NCBI GenBank assembly: GCA_019096065.1
Contig: JAGUCH010000009.1
Location: 6,086,001-6,150,000, forward strand
DNA from: Paracyclopina nana
Taxonomy: Eukaryota; Arthropoda; Copepoda; Cyclopoida; Cyclopettidae
Direction: 5' to 3'
Length of the DNA stretch: 64,000 nt
Each line of letters starts with the position of its first letter. Position 1 is the stretch's first letter. The notes under the pieces were generated by a model. That model had not been told where the DNA came from. It saw nothing but the letters and a program-made list of their open reading frames with translations, and did not search any database. Of the stretch, positions 46,495 through 55,864 are shown piece by piece. The position numbers were made by a program, and so were the translations under genes.

Positions 46495-46917
46495 ATGATC
46501 ATTGGAGCGTTTACGATCGTGGCCAAAATTATCTCTTTAAGAAAAATGAAGAAAACTCAAATCATTCATGTGACCATTGGCATCTCTAAAATCTTGAAAG
46601 CCTTCAATTTAGTGACATTTGTTGAAGCTTCATCAAACTCAACCATAGAATATCACGGAACACTTTGTCGCATCATCATCAACTACTCTTTCTGCAACAA
46701 CTATTTTCACTTCCTTATGGATTCGCCAATCAAAAAGATCAATTTCATTTGTGAACCGCACTCAATTGAAGAACTCATTCTGGACATTGATGAATTAAGC
46801 AGATTGAAGTCCATTGAAGACACAGTACAGAAACTTTACAGGCTTGCCTTCAGGGGAAACTCCACTACTAACCGCCAAAGAGGACTCGCCCGACATGAAG
46901 CAAGAAACAGGTTTTAA
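46495..46917 (+). CDS. Small secreted-type ORF within the antisense block
   Basis: 140 residues from the first ATG. A better start is the internal ATG at about 46,546, giving a short basic start, a hydrophobic stretch and an EASS cleavage-like site, then a Cys-containing domain and a basic tail. It is on the element's coding strand, between antisense genes A and B. Unknown. Confidence 0.35.
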   Translation: MIIGAFTIVAKIISLRKMKKTQIIHVTIGISKILKAFNLVTFVEASSNSTIEYHGTLCRIIINYSFCNNYFHFLMDSPIKKINFICEPHSIEELILDIDELSRLKSIEDTVQKLYRLAFRGNSTTNRQRGLARHEARNRF

Positions 46918-46986
46918 TACCAGTCCACAACGAAATCTACAATAAGTCCACATGGAGAAGATCAGCCCAAAAACATCACTAATGAT

Positions 46987-47552
46987 TTATTCATCATCTT
47001 TCTCATTCTCAAAAGTATCATACTCTAATGATATTTCATCACACAACATGACTTCCCTGGAAACAGCTTCCACTTGGTCATCTTCATCACCCATATTTGA
47101 AATAGTAATCTCAAGACTCTCTCTTGTCTCCATCATAATGCCTGATTCGGATTTTGAAGATGACGCTGCCCTTATTCGGTTGGGGTCCTCTAAAACCAGA
47201 TCACGGAAATATGACAAGTCAATGTGAAGATTCTTCTCAAGAGCCCTCCGCACTTTTCTCCTGAATATTGGTGATCTCTTCAAATACCGGCACACCTCCT
47301 CGTACTGTCTCCTTTTCAACGACAAAATGATCCTTTTCAACGTATTCACCACTGATGCGGCCTCCAACCTAAAATTGACACTTCTCTGGTCTACCCCATC
47401 GCCATTCCCCAGTTCGTCCATGGGCAAACGATGGATCATCATAAGAAGATCGACATAGGCAATGCAAATCGACACCTAAATTGGAAAAATCACATTATTA
47501 TAGACGTCGTGATTCATTTCTTCAATCATACCTGACTGGTCCTAGCCTTCAT
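46987..47552 (-). CDS. Antisense spliced gene A of the element, next to the 3' LTR
   Basis: Exon 47,532-47,552 (seven codons) and exon 46,987-47,475, with a 56-bp intron (CAG|GTATGA..TTTAG) in phase 0. About 169 residues: a helical, basic middle (LKRRQYEEVCRYLKRS) and a very acidic C-terminus, without a membrane segment. The ATG lies only 35 bp inside the 3' LTR, so transcription probably starts antisense from that LTR. Confidence 0.5.
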
Positions 47553-47587
47553 CGTGGAAGGCTAGCTTCTTCTTCCGGGGGGATATC

Positions 47588-47823
47588 TATGAAGAAATGG
47601 AACCAGACGACGACCACAAGTAGGTCACGACGCCTGATCTCTCTTTTTTGGCTCTACGCGCGCGCCGCTGGTATATGTTACTTCTACCTGCATTTTTACT
47701 TCAGTATGCTAAAGTTTGCTTCGCTCACTTCATCCTAGCAAATAAAGTATACTCAAACCCGTTTCATCACTCTTCTACTCATAAAACTGTTCGAACCCAG
47801 TTCTTCACCTCCATTTCATCATA
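47588..47823 (+). repeat. 3' LTR (236 bp)
   Basis: Identical by eye to the 5' LTR. It is preceded by a short G run (CCGGGGGGATATC) that could serve as a weak polypurine tract. Confidence 0.95.
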
Positions 47824-47973
47824 CAGTTCTCTTTCTGCAGCTGCAAGTCCAAAAGATCTTGCCATGCACTGACTTGCGACAAGTCCAATAAGTAAAGTCT
47901 CTCTGATCCACGAGCAAAGCATTGCCAGTTTTGGAATGCTTGTAACCTTTCACATCTTCGACGTAATCAAATT
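47824..47973 (-). pseudogene. 5' half of FLYWCH cassette split by the retroelement
   Basis: Acceptor GTTTCAG at 47,974, then EFDYVEDVKGYKHSKTG, ALLVDQRDFTYW and FWTC. The coding continues at 33,938. The first four bases (47,824-47,827) are the right copy of the CAGT target duplication. Confidence 0.85.
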
Positions 47974-48019
47974 CTGAAACGATACAAACGATGTATCAGC
48001 ATTAGCTTTCGCCTCAAAA

Positions 48020-48200
48020 CGCTCATGTCACTAGTAAGGTTATCCACTCTTCTGAACTTTGAAACTAGGCTGCCAACTGTGACTGCTCTGGCTCTCCACT
48101 TTAACTCTGCTCGACTCCAAGAGCAAATCCAGAAGACTTTCGACAAGCTTCAAACATGTATTCGATACTCATAACCAATCTTATAGCATTTCTCCTAGGT
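48020..48200 (-). pseudogene. Decayed FLYWCH cassette
   Basis: The minus strand retains KVFWICSW and WRARAVTVG words but has a stop upstream of the Trp and no His pair. A smaller remnant with SARAVSVG lies at about 48,640-48,715. Confidence 0.55.
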
Positions 48201-48225
48201 GTAACAAAAGATATGAAGACCAACA

Positions 48226-48503
48226 CTAGTTGTTGCACAAGGAGGAGAGAAGGGCCGGATATTTGGACTGGTTAAGCTCAATCGAGTGACAGTGAGAACC
48301 AGTTAAGCGAACAATCTGATCATCCAGAGTGGTGGCTCTTGCAGTGCACCTAGTTGGGCTAGCCCAAAACTGGCATTTCCAAAACACCTTTTCGCCATTC
48401 ACTCCACTAATACGCCTGTTGGCCATGTACACAAATCCCTGACCATCCACCAGCCTTGGCACATTTTTGTCCGTATAGAATATGGATGATGAAAAGTACG
48501 GGT
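48226..48503 (-). CDS. FLYWCH cassette F29
   Basis: FWKC, C after eight residues, HCH. Acceptor TTGTTTCAG at 48,504. A long tail (ELNQSKYPALLSSLCNN) follows the finger. This is the first intact cassette on the stem side of the element. Confidence 0.8.
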
Positions 48504-48729
48504 CTGAAACAATGGAACAGAGTAATGCCAATGCCACAGCCAAAGTGTAATCAAATTCTTTAACAATATTCCCAATGTACATGAATTTCTTTCCGCTACT
48601 CAACAACCAAGTTACTAGTTTGATTTTAACCTCTGCTCAACTTGCAAACTAGTAAACCAACTGAGACTGCTCTGGCACTTGATGTGATCTCTGCTCGACT
48701 CTCAAGACAAATTATACATATTAGCGATA

Positions 48730-48956
48730 CTATGAAGTGGTGACTTCTGGAGGATGATTGTGACCCTTGGTCAGCTTAACAATGACATCATTCTCAGTTT
48801 TGGCCCTGGCCCTGCACTTGAAGTTGTGCCCCTTCACACACCTCCAGGTGACGCCCCAGGAATACACCTTGTCCTTGCGATACATGTACCCTTCCTGGTC
48901 AATCAATTGAGGATGGCCTTTCTTGCTCACCGAAATGGCAGCCTTTTCAAGAAGAC
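48730..48956 (-). CDS. FLYWCH cassette F28
   Basis: TWRC, C after seven residues, HNH. It starts GLLEKAAISVSKKG. Acceptor CATTTTGCAG at 48,957. Paralogue of F27 (shared ARAKTEN word). Confidence 0.8.
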
Positions 48957-49072
48957 CTGCAAAATGACCATACATGCTGTATTTCCAAATATCAGAATAC
49001 TGAGAGACACACTGAGTCATCACCCCAATTGAAGAGTGAAAGTCAAGAGCCAAGTTAAGTATGACCATGAAG

Positions 49073-49314
49073 CTAAGTATGAATAGTGTCTTCAGCATGT
49101 GGAGGAGGATGAGTGTGACTCTTGATCCTCCGGACCAACATGCCATTTTCAGTCTTGGCTCTGGCATAGCACCTGAATCGGTGCTCCTTCATGCACCTCC
49201 AGGAGATGCCGTGGTTCTTCTGAGTCACCTTGTCCTTGCGATAGACATACCCTTGAGCATCAATTAACTTGTTCTGTGAAATGGTGGCCTTTTCATAGAG
49301 GTCAAGCCAAGTAT
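49073..49314 (-). CDS. FLYWCH cassette F27
   Basis: SWRC, C after seven residues, HTH. Starts DTWLDLYEKATISQNK. Acceptor CTCTTGCAG at 49,315. A truncated copy of its first third lies at 52,130-52,220. Confidence 0.8.
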
Positions 49315-49641
49315 CTGCAAGAGGATCAAGAAGAAAGCTAAGCATCTGTGGTGCTGGATCTTGGTCATCCGGATCATCATGCAAGCTCATTTATGCTTAT
49401 CCGTTCGTAAATACTGCACAAGTAGCCTTGATCATCTTGGACCAAGCACTTGCTTTTCAATCAATGAATTATCAGTGAACTTAATCAGTGCCAAAGAATG
49501 GACATTCCAAAAGACTTCATGTACAGATTATACAACATGGATCATGGTTGCACCAGCTAACTTAATGAGCAATATGACCAAGCTGAGCGTAAAATGACGA
49601 CTGCTGAGATAACGACTCAAGAGTCAATCTGTGCATGTATT
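49315..49641. repeat. Duplicated inter-cassette block, copy 1
   Basis: About 330 bp nearly identical to 52,221-52,590, including GCTGGATCTTGGTCATCCGG and ACTTCATGTACAGATTAT. Marks a past duplication of the F27-F26 interval. Confidence 0.75.
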
Positions 49642-49883
49642 TCAATGAGTCTTTGGCCCATGGGTATGACTTCGCTTCTTAACTATAAACTGCCCATCGG
49701 TATGCACTGAGCCTTTACAGCCTTCGTTTCGCTGGCTACACCTCCAGTAGCTCAGGTTGGAGGATTTGATCACCTGCCTAGAACTGTATGTGTATCCTTC
49801 ATCATCTCGCACTGAGTGCGTATTTCTCATCGGGTTCTCAATAAACTTAGCCAGAATTGGAGGATGGACATCCCAAGAGACTC
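49642..49883 (-). CDS. FLYWCH cassette F26
   Basis: YWRC, C after six residues, HTH. The exon starts at 49,883 (GVSWDVHPPILAKF), well upstream of its first Met; acceptor AATCTGTTGCAG. A truncated copy of its first 75 bp sits at 50,995-51,073. Confidence 0.78.
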
Positions 49884-49899
49884 CTGCAACAGATTATAT

Positions 49900-50153
49900 T
49901 CATTTGTGAAATGGAGGCGGATCATGGTTGCGTCGATTTCTTTTTCTTACAATCCAGTCAAGCTGAGTGCAAACTATGCTTCTGCAATGCTTGTTTCTTC
50001 AACTACACCTCCAATCCTTAATGCCAAGTCTCCTATTTTGGGGATCACTATTTGCATAGCCTTAATCATCGATAAGGTTGAATCTGCCAAACAACTTGCT
50101 GTCCCTTAACTTTGCAAGAATGGAAGGATTCAACATAACATCTAAGTAATAAT
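49900..50153 (-). pseudogene. Nonsense-mutated FLYWCH cassette, twin of F24
   Basis: Same length (254 bp), acceptor and phase as F24 with few differences, but a TAA replaces the codon before GY and a TGA follows WRCS. The His pair is also changed (RNH). The tail DPPPFHK and stop are kept. Confidence 0.8.
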
Positions 50154-50424
50154 CTGCAACTGGAAACGTGAAAGGTTTATTTCAGCTCATCTTGCTTTTG
50201 AAGCATTAATTATTTTAGAAAGCTATTAGAATCCGATTCCTTGATTCTCAACCACTATGTGCTTATAGTTATGCATTGAGACTTTATGGCATTTGCTGTT
50301 GATGACAAAGACCTCCAGAAGCTCAGAATCGTCTAGTTGGACAACTGTCAAGAACTAAGCAACATCCATCAAAATATCGAACTTAAGAGTGTATTTCTCA
50401 ACAAACCCAATCAGCCAGAGTTAT

Positions 50425-50708
50425 TTAATTGTCAAATGGAGTTGGATCATGGTTGTGTCGATTTCTCTTCTTCACAATCCAGTCAAGGTCTGTGCTAACT
50501 ATACATCTACACTTCTTCTTATACTTCTTCTTATGCCTGCGACTACATATCCATTCCTTAATGCCATGCTTTTTATCTTTGGGACCACTGTATGTATAGC
50601 CTTCATCATCGACAAGGATGAATCTGTCAACGTCGATTCTGCCAAACAACTTGCTCTCTCTAAACTGAGCAGGAATGGGGGGATTTAGTGTAACTTCCGA
50701 GCAATATT
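50425..50708 (-). CDS. FLYWCH cassette F25
   Basis: EWIC, C after eleven residues with a lysine-rich expansion (KKKYKKKC), HNH. It has the longest Cys-Cys spacing in the array. Acceptor CAGTTGCAG at 50,709. Paralogue of F24. Confidence 0.78.
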
Positions 50709-50779
50709 CTGCAACTGGAAATGAGAGAGGTTTATTTCAGCAGATCTTGCTTTTCTTTGCATTAGTTATTTTAGGAAGC

Positions 50780-51075
50780 TCATTTATTCAGCTTCCTAGA
50801 TTCTCAACAATAAAGCGTAAATAGGTTTGCATTGAGCCCTTGCATCATTTGTTGTTGATGACAATGACCTCCAGAAGCTCAGATTGGACAAATTGATCAA
50901 CTGCCAAGAACTGTGTGTCATTCATAACGTAGCAATTAAGAGTGTTTAACTCATCAGATTCTAAAGTAACGAAATAAGCCAGAATTGAACTACTTGTGAA
51001 ATGGAGTGCGTATTTCTCATCGGGTTCTCAATAAACTTAGCCAGAGTTGGAGGATGGACATCCCAAGAGACTCCT
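50780..51075 (-). pseudogene. Decayed F26-type cassette and F26 5' fragment
   Basis: At 50,995-51,073 the minus strand starts with the F26 acceptor and about 75 bp of its coding sequence, then diverges. At about 50,820-50,930 it resembles the F26 finger (NLSFWR) with stops and no ligands. A similar relic lies at 50,240-50,360. Confidence 0.6.
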
Positions 51076-51089
51076 GCAACAGATTATTT

Positions 51090-51343
51090 TCATTTGTGAA
51101 ATGGAGGCGGATCATGGTTGTGTCGATTCCTCTTCCTCACAATCCAGTCAAGCTGAGTGCAAACCATGCTTCTGCACTGCTTGTTTCTTCGACTACATCT
51201 CCAATCCTTAATGCCAAGCCTCCTATTTTTGGGATCACTATACGTATAGCCTTCATCATCGATAAGGTTGATTCTGCCAAACAACTTGCTGTCTCTGAAC
51301 TTTGCGGGAATGGGAGGATTTAGAGTTACATCCAAGTAATAAT
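51090..51343 (-). CDS. FLYWCH cassette F24
   Basis: DWRC, C after six residues, HNH, tail DPPPFHK. Acceptor CAGTTGCAG at 51,344. Intact twin of the pseudo-cassette at 49,900. Confidence 0.8.
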
Positions 51344-51366
51344 CTGCAACTGGAAATGTGAGAGGT

Positions 51367-51671
51367 TTATTTCAGCACATCTTGCTTTTGGCTGTATTTG
51401 TTATAGGAAGCTAGAATAGCCAGAGTGAGGCTGTCGGGGTCATGACTATGCGAAATGTGTCTGCGAAAAATTGAGTCATTCCTGGTGCAAGCCAAGGCTT
51501 GGCACTGGCTAACAATGCATTCCCAAGTCCGGATTTGATCTTTGCCACTTGGCCTGCCAACTTTGGGATTGCTATACGTGAATCCTTGATTGTCTAGCAA
51601 GCACACTTTGCCCCCAGAAGCTTTTGTATATCTAGCTTGGACTGGTGGATCTAAAGTCACATCATCCACAT
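51367..51671 (-). CDS. FLYWCH cassette F23
   Basis: TWEC with C only four residues on and a further C after ALA, HSH. An unusual spacing but otherwise FLYWCH-like. Acceptor CACTTTCCAG at 51,672. The stop TAA overlaps an AATAAA word. Confidence 0.75.
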
Positions 51672-51713
51672 CTGGAAAGTGTCAAATGAAAGGTGATCAA
51701 GAAGGAGCTTTAT

Positions 51714-51997
51714 TTACATGGCATTCAGTTGCAAGAGCCTCATGGAGTGCTGCTGAGGCAACATTGGATCATGATTGTGCACATTTCTTTTGATGACAAT
51801 CATGTCATGTCTGGTGAGCACAGATGCCTTGCATTTGCCATGCTTTTGTCGACTGCATCTCCACACAACTAAGTTGGAATTCTTGCGCATTTTCCCACAG
51901 TTATAGTTATATCCCACCTCATCAACCAGCACCACATTGGCCCTATTTCTCAAGCTGGGCACAAAAGTGGGCACAATGGGAGGATCACAGCTCACAT
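51714..51997 (-). CDS. FLYWCH cassette F22
   Basis: VWRC, C after seven residues, HNH. Acceptor CATTTTGCAG at 51,998. AATAAA follows the stop directly. Paralogue of F21 (CDPP start, LRNR word). Confidence 0.8.
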
Positions 51998-52129
51998 CTG
52001 CAAAATGACAGCATTAGATCACCTTTGGCACAGAGCTGGTTTCTCATGGAACTATCGATAAACTAGATCATCATTGGAGAATGGACATTCCTTAAGACCT
52101 CATGTACAGATTGCAAGGTCATTTATCCT

Positions 52130-52220
52130 GATCAATTCGTAAAAACTGAGACACACCCATGAGCATCAACTAACTTGTTCTGTGAAATGGTGGCCTTTCC
52201 ATAGTCGTCAAGCCAAGTAT
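52130..52220 (-). pseudogene. 5' fragment of F27-type cassette
   Basis: The acceptor CCTCTTGCAG and about 30 codons (DTWLDDYGKATISQNKLVDA) match F27, then similarity stops before the finger. Confidence 0.7.
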
Positions 52221-52590
52221 CTGCAAGAGGATCAAGAAGAAAGCTAAGTATCTGCGGTGCTGGATCTTGGTCATCCGGATCATCATTCAAGCTCATTTAT
52301 GCTGATCCATTCGTAAAAACTGCACAAGTAGCCTTGATCATCTTGGACCAAGCGCTTGCTTTTCAATGAATTATCGATGAACTAGATCATTGTCGGTGAA
52401 TGGACATTCCAAAAGACTTCATGTACAGATTATTCAACATGGATCATGGTTGCACCAGCTAACTTAATGAGCAATATGACCAAGCTGAGCGTCAAATGAC
52501 GACTACTGAGACAACGACTCAAGGGACAACCTGTGCATGTATTTCAGTGAGTCGTTGGCTCATGGGTATGGAGTCGCTTCTCAACTATGA
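52221..52590. repeat. Duplicated inter-cassette block, copy 2
   Basis: Near-identical to 49,315-49,641. No cassette is left inside it. Confidence 0.75.
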
Positions 52591-52862
52591 TCATAGGTGT
52601 AATTGAGTCTTCAAGATGGGCTCATGGTTGTGAGCCCTGCAAAACATGATGATATAATCATCCTTAGTTTGCAGCCTACTCTTGCACCCCTTGTTTTGCC
52701 TGCCACACTTCCAAGACACTGTGTTTTTGGTCTTATTCCACTTGCGTTGATTGTAATTGTAGCCCTGGTCATCTATCAACACTTTGTTGCCACGATTGCG
52801 TAAGCTAGGTATGTAATGGGCTGGCATGGGTGGATCACATGGAAGCATCGACAGCTCAACAT
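52591..52862 (-). CDS. FLYWCH cassette F21
   Basis: SWKC, C after six residues, HNH, then EPILKTQLHL. Acceptor TTGCTTGCAG at 52,863. Confidence 0.8.
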
Positions 52863-53039
52863 CTGCAAGCAACATTTTTGTGTTTTAGCTAAAAAAGTTT
52901 GGCAATGTTGCCAAGCCAAAGAATAGGAAAAAATGCCTTTAATCTAAGCTTCTCCATGCAGATTAAAAAAGATTAACTTCCAAAAGAAAAAACATGTATT
53001 GTATTGTAATTGGAAAGCTCAACATAGATGAAGACCACA

Positions 53040-53266
53040 TTAATCCTCTATGAAATGGTTATGCAAGCCTGACAAGGTGACAATGATTTGGTCTTGGCAG
53101 ACAGCCTTGGCTGGGCATTTGAACCTAGCTCTTCTGGCCATCTGGCAACGCCAGTAGCTTCTGCCACCACCCTTAAACTTGTCACATGGCTGAAACATGT
53201 AACCAGTCTGATCACACATCCTCCAAATGCCAGGGGAGATCTCTAAAAACCGCGCCTTTCCCAGCC
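53040..53266 (-). CDS. FLYWCH cassette F20
   Basis: YWRC, C after nine residues, HNH, Arg-rich finger (ARRARFKC). Acceptor TGCAATTCCAG at 53,267. No close paralogue. Confidence 0.78.
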
Positions 53267-53292
53267 CTGGAATTGCAAGATAGGGACTTGTG

Positions 53293-53497
53293 TTATAACA
53301 GCTTTTCATCAATGACAATTACTTTCAAAACTATCATTGTTTGAGTAAGCCTCTTTCGTCTGGAGCATCTCCAGAACTTGAGGCCGTTGGCAGTGAAACG
53401 ATGCCCATGATAGGAGCATCCTTGATCATCAATCAGAATTTGTCCTCTTCCTTGCTTGGAATTCTCGGAACAAACCTTTTTATGAGCTTCCAATCTG
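53293..53497 (-). pseudogene. Decayed FLYWCH cassette, F18/F19 group
   Basis: Keeps FWRCSRR but a deletion after it removes the second Cys and the His pair. The acceptor has changed from GTAG|G to GTGAG|C, which also breaks phase (length + 1 not divisible by three). Confidence 0.75.
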
Positions 53498-53608
53498 CTC
53501 ACAAAACATCAAAAGAGTTTTCGCATCATTGGTGACTCATTCAACCAGCATGAACGCTTCAATGCTTAATGAAGAAGCGTAAATGATTTCTTTGATAACG
53601 CTTATTCT

Positions 53609-53841
53609 TTAATTCGCATGCAAGTGAATGTGTGCATTTTTCCTCAGTACAATCCAGTTATCACGAGTGTAAGCCTCAGCAGGACACTTGAACCTCAGTC
53701 ATCTGGAGCATCTCCAGAACTTGAGGCCGTTAGCAGTGAAACGATGCCCATGATAGGAGTATCCTTGATCATCAATCAGAATTCGGCCTCCTCTTTGCTT
53801 GGTAGTCTCGAAATAAGCTTGCTCGTGAACTTCCAATCTGC
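53609..53841 (-). pseudogene. FLYWCH cassette with a single nonsense codon
   Basis: Acceptor, phase, FWRC, second Cys, HIH and the final stop are all kept. The only defect is an in-frame TGA at 53,699-53,701 (one base from an Arg codon CGA/AGA), two codons after FWRC. This could be a fresh null, an allele or a base error. The paralogue at 53,293 is more decayed. Confidence 0.8.
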
Positions 53842-53963
53842 CTACAAAACATCAAATGAGTTTTCGCATCATCGGTGACTCAATCAACCAACATGTTGAA
53901 ATCATCGATAACTTTTCTAGAAGCGATTCAAAGAATACAAAGGTGCTTTTGTATTTCAAGTGG

Positions 53964-54184
53964 TCAGACAGAAGGGTGATTGTGAACGTTTTTCCTCCTA
54001 ACAATGTGGCTTTCTAGAGTGTAGACTCTAGCCTTGCACTTGGTCTGTCTTCTTTTAGAGCATCTCCAACACTGTTGGCCTCTCACAATAGAGTCCTTAT
54101 AGTACATGTATCCTCGAGTATCAACCAGAGCTCTGCCATGAGACATGGTCTGGCAATGAGCTGGCTCAAATACTTCCATCTCTC
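53964..54184 (-). CDS. FLYWCH cassette F19
   Basis: CWRC (Cys instead of Tyr before Trp), C after seven residues, HNH. Acceptor TATCTTGTAG at 54,185. The start GEMEVFEPAH is shared in outline with F18. Confidence 0.78.
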
Positions 54185-54233
54185 CTACAAGATAACAACA
54201 CACAACAAAACTTAGTGCCTAGTCCATCTTCAA

Positions 54234-54481
54234 TTAAGCCATGACTTTAGATCCATCTGGCAAATGAGAATGATCATTTCTCCTCTCAACTATGAGGCCA
54301 CCAGTGGTGTACACCTTGGCCTTGCATTTACAACTTCTTCTCTTGGAGCACCTCCAATAGCTGAGGCCTTTGGCATTCATGTTGCTCCCATTATAAGTGA
54401 AGCCATGGGCATCAATCAAAATTTTGCCTCCAGCTTTGGAAGCCTGAATGAGCCCTGGCTCACACAGCTCAAAATTTCCTC
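54234..54481 (-). CDS. FLYWCH cassette F18
   Basis: YWRC, C after seven residues (with an extra Cys inside, RRSCKC), HSH. Acceptor ATTTTGTAG at 54,482. Confidence 0.8.
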
Positions 54482-54514
54482 CTACAAAATAGGAACACAA
54501 TTCATGAGTCAGTT

Positions 54515-54735
54515 TCATGGGTGGTGATTGTGGCTCTCAGCACTGCGACTGATGATGACATCATTCCTGCAAAACAGCTTGGCTTTGCAGTTGAAAGTTC
54601 TAGGGTGGAATTTGTTACATCTCCAGTAAATACTGCCATTCTGATTGATCCTGCTTTGGTGGTAGGTGAACCCATCCGAGTCTCTCAGCAGAGATTTGCC
54701 ACGTGAGGACAAATAGAACTCCACCATTGACTTGC
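54515..54735 (-). CDS. FLYWCH cassette F17
   Basis: YWRC, C after nine residues, HNH. Acceptor GTATTTACAG at 54,736 gives GKSMVEFYLSS. The frame stays open upstream of the acceptor, so an ORF finder fuses it with non-coding DNA to 55,072. Confidence 0.8.
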
Positions 54736-54866
54736 CTGTAAATACATTACACCTACAAATCAGCTCAACCAACCTTATACCCAACCAAGAAGAAAAAGTG
54801 TATTGGAATGATTGGAAATGTATTCTGGAATCATCGATGAATGGATGATGACATTTGGAAAATAAA

Positions 54867-55087
54867 TCAAGGGAGATGATTGTGTGGTTTCTCCCCATGC
54901 TTGACAATGAAGCCATTGCTAGTGTGAACTGTAGCTCGACAACTGCCATATTCTGGATACACTCGCCTACACCTCCAGTAAGTGAGCCCGTCTCTTCCTG
55001 AAGACGGCTTAAACATGTAAATGTAGCCAAGGCTATCCTTGAGCTGCTTTTTGCCACGCTGCGACAGGACATATTCCGCTGGCTCGC
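54867..55087 (-). CDS. FLYWCH cassette F16
   Basis: An intact 73-residue cassette hidden beneath an open frame in another phase. YWRC, C after nine residues, HNH, ends PHNHLP then TGA. Starts GEPAEYVLSQRG; acceptor ATTTTAG at 55,088. Near-identical to F13. Confidence 0.78.
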
Positions 55088-55213
55088 CTAAAATAGCAAT
55101 GTATCGAACAATGAATACAGGACTTCCTTAGCTTCAGTACACTCCTATCCAATCAGGGGAAAGGTGCAACATTGGGAATCGATTTCAACTTTATTTTGAT
55201 AGCCGGTTCCATG

Positions 55214-55434
55214 TTATGGGAGATGGTTGTGACGATGATCGCCATGTTTCACAATGAAGCCACCTAAAGTGTGGCATGTTGCTTTGCAGCTGCCATATTG
55301 TGGATACTTGAGCTTGCACCTCCAGTAAGTGCTTCCATTCGTTTTTGAGGTTTTATCACGAATGTAAATGTAGCCCAGGCCATCTTGGAGCATTTCTTTG
55401 CCATGCTGGGACATGACATACTCCGCTGGCTCGC
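55214..55434 (-). CDS. FLYWCH cassette F15
   Basis: YWRC, C after nine residues, HNH. Start GEPAEYVMSQHG. Acceptor TTGTTTTAG at 55,435. Member of the 221-bp F12-F16 clade. Confidence 0.8.
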
Positions 55435-55511
55435 CTAAAACAATAATGCATCAAGCTATGAAAGTCTATCCTTAAAGAATGAACTACAGCTGTATTCTGG
55501 ATACACACGTT

Positions 55512-55732
55512 TCATGGGAGATGGTTGTGACGTTTATCACTATGTTTCACAATGAAGCCTTTAGAAGTGTGGCAAGTTGCTTTGCAGCTACCATATATTG
55601 GATTCTTCCACCTACACCTCCAGTAGGTGTTTCCTTTCCTTTTTGAGGTCCTATCATGAATGTAAATGTAGCCAAGGCAATCTCGGAGCATTTTTTTGCC
55701 CTGCTGAGACAGGATATAATCCACTGGCTCGC
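55512..55732 (-). CDS. FLYWCH cassette F14
   Basis: YWRC, C after nine residues, HNH. Start GEPVDYILSQQG; acceptor ATTATTTTAG at 55,733. Differs from F12 and F15 mainly between the two cysteines (RWKNPIYGS). Confidence 0.8.
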
Positions 55733-55864
55733 CTAAAATAATAATACAGCTGTGAAAGTCGATTCACAGAAGAAAATCCTGATTGGTTCCTAGCGCTTCA
55801 ATCACTGATTCCTACCAATGCTTTCATTTTTTTTGGATTTGAAAAGACTATGACACAATTTTCA

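Larger units (their letters stand above)
33939..47823 (+). mobile_element. Complete Ty3/Gypsy-order LTR retroelement, 13.9 kb
   Basis: Order: LTR, gag, Cys/His ORF, protease-RT-RNaseH-integrase, two membrane ORFs, antisense gene block, LTR. Integrase after RNase H places it with Ty3/Gypsy and retrovirus-type elements. The LTRs are identical, arguing for a recent insertion. Its length is far above the usual 5-9 kb, mostly because of the extra region 43,900-47,550. It lies antisense to the host BTB locus, inside a cassette. Confidence 0.93.

Noticed and set aside
33939-47823. Retroelement as contamination or misassembly
   Set aside because: A 4-bp target duplication and a host exon that continues in phase across both ends show a genuine insertion.
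54515-55072. 185-codon minus frame as a single gene
   Set aside because: Only its last 221 bp is a cassette (F17, acceptor at 54,736). The upstream part runs through an intron and the out-of-frame F16 cassette.
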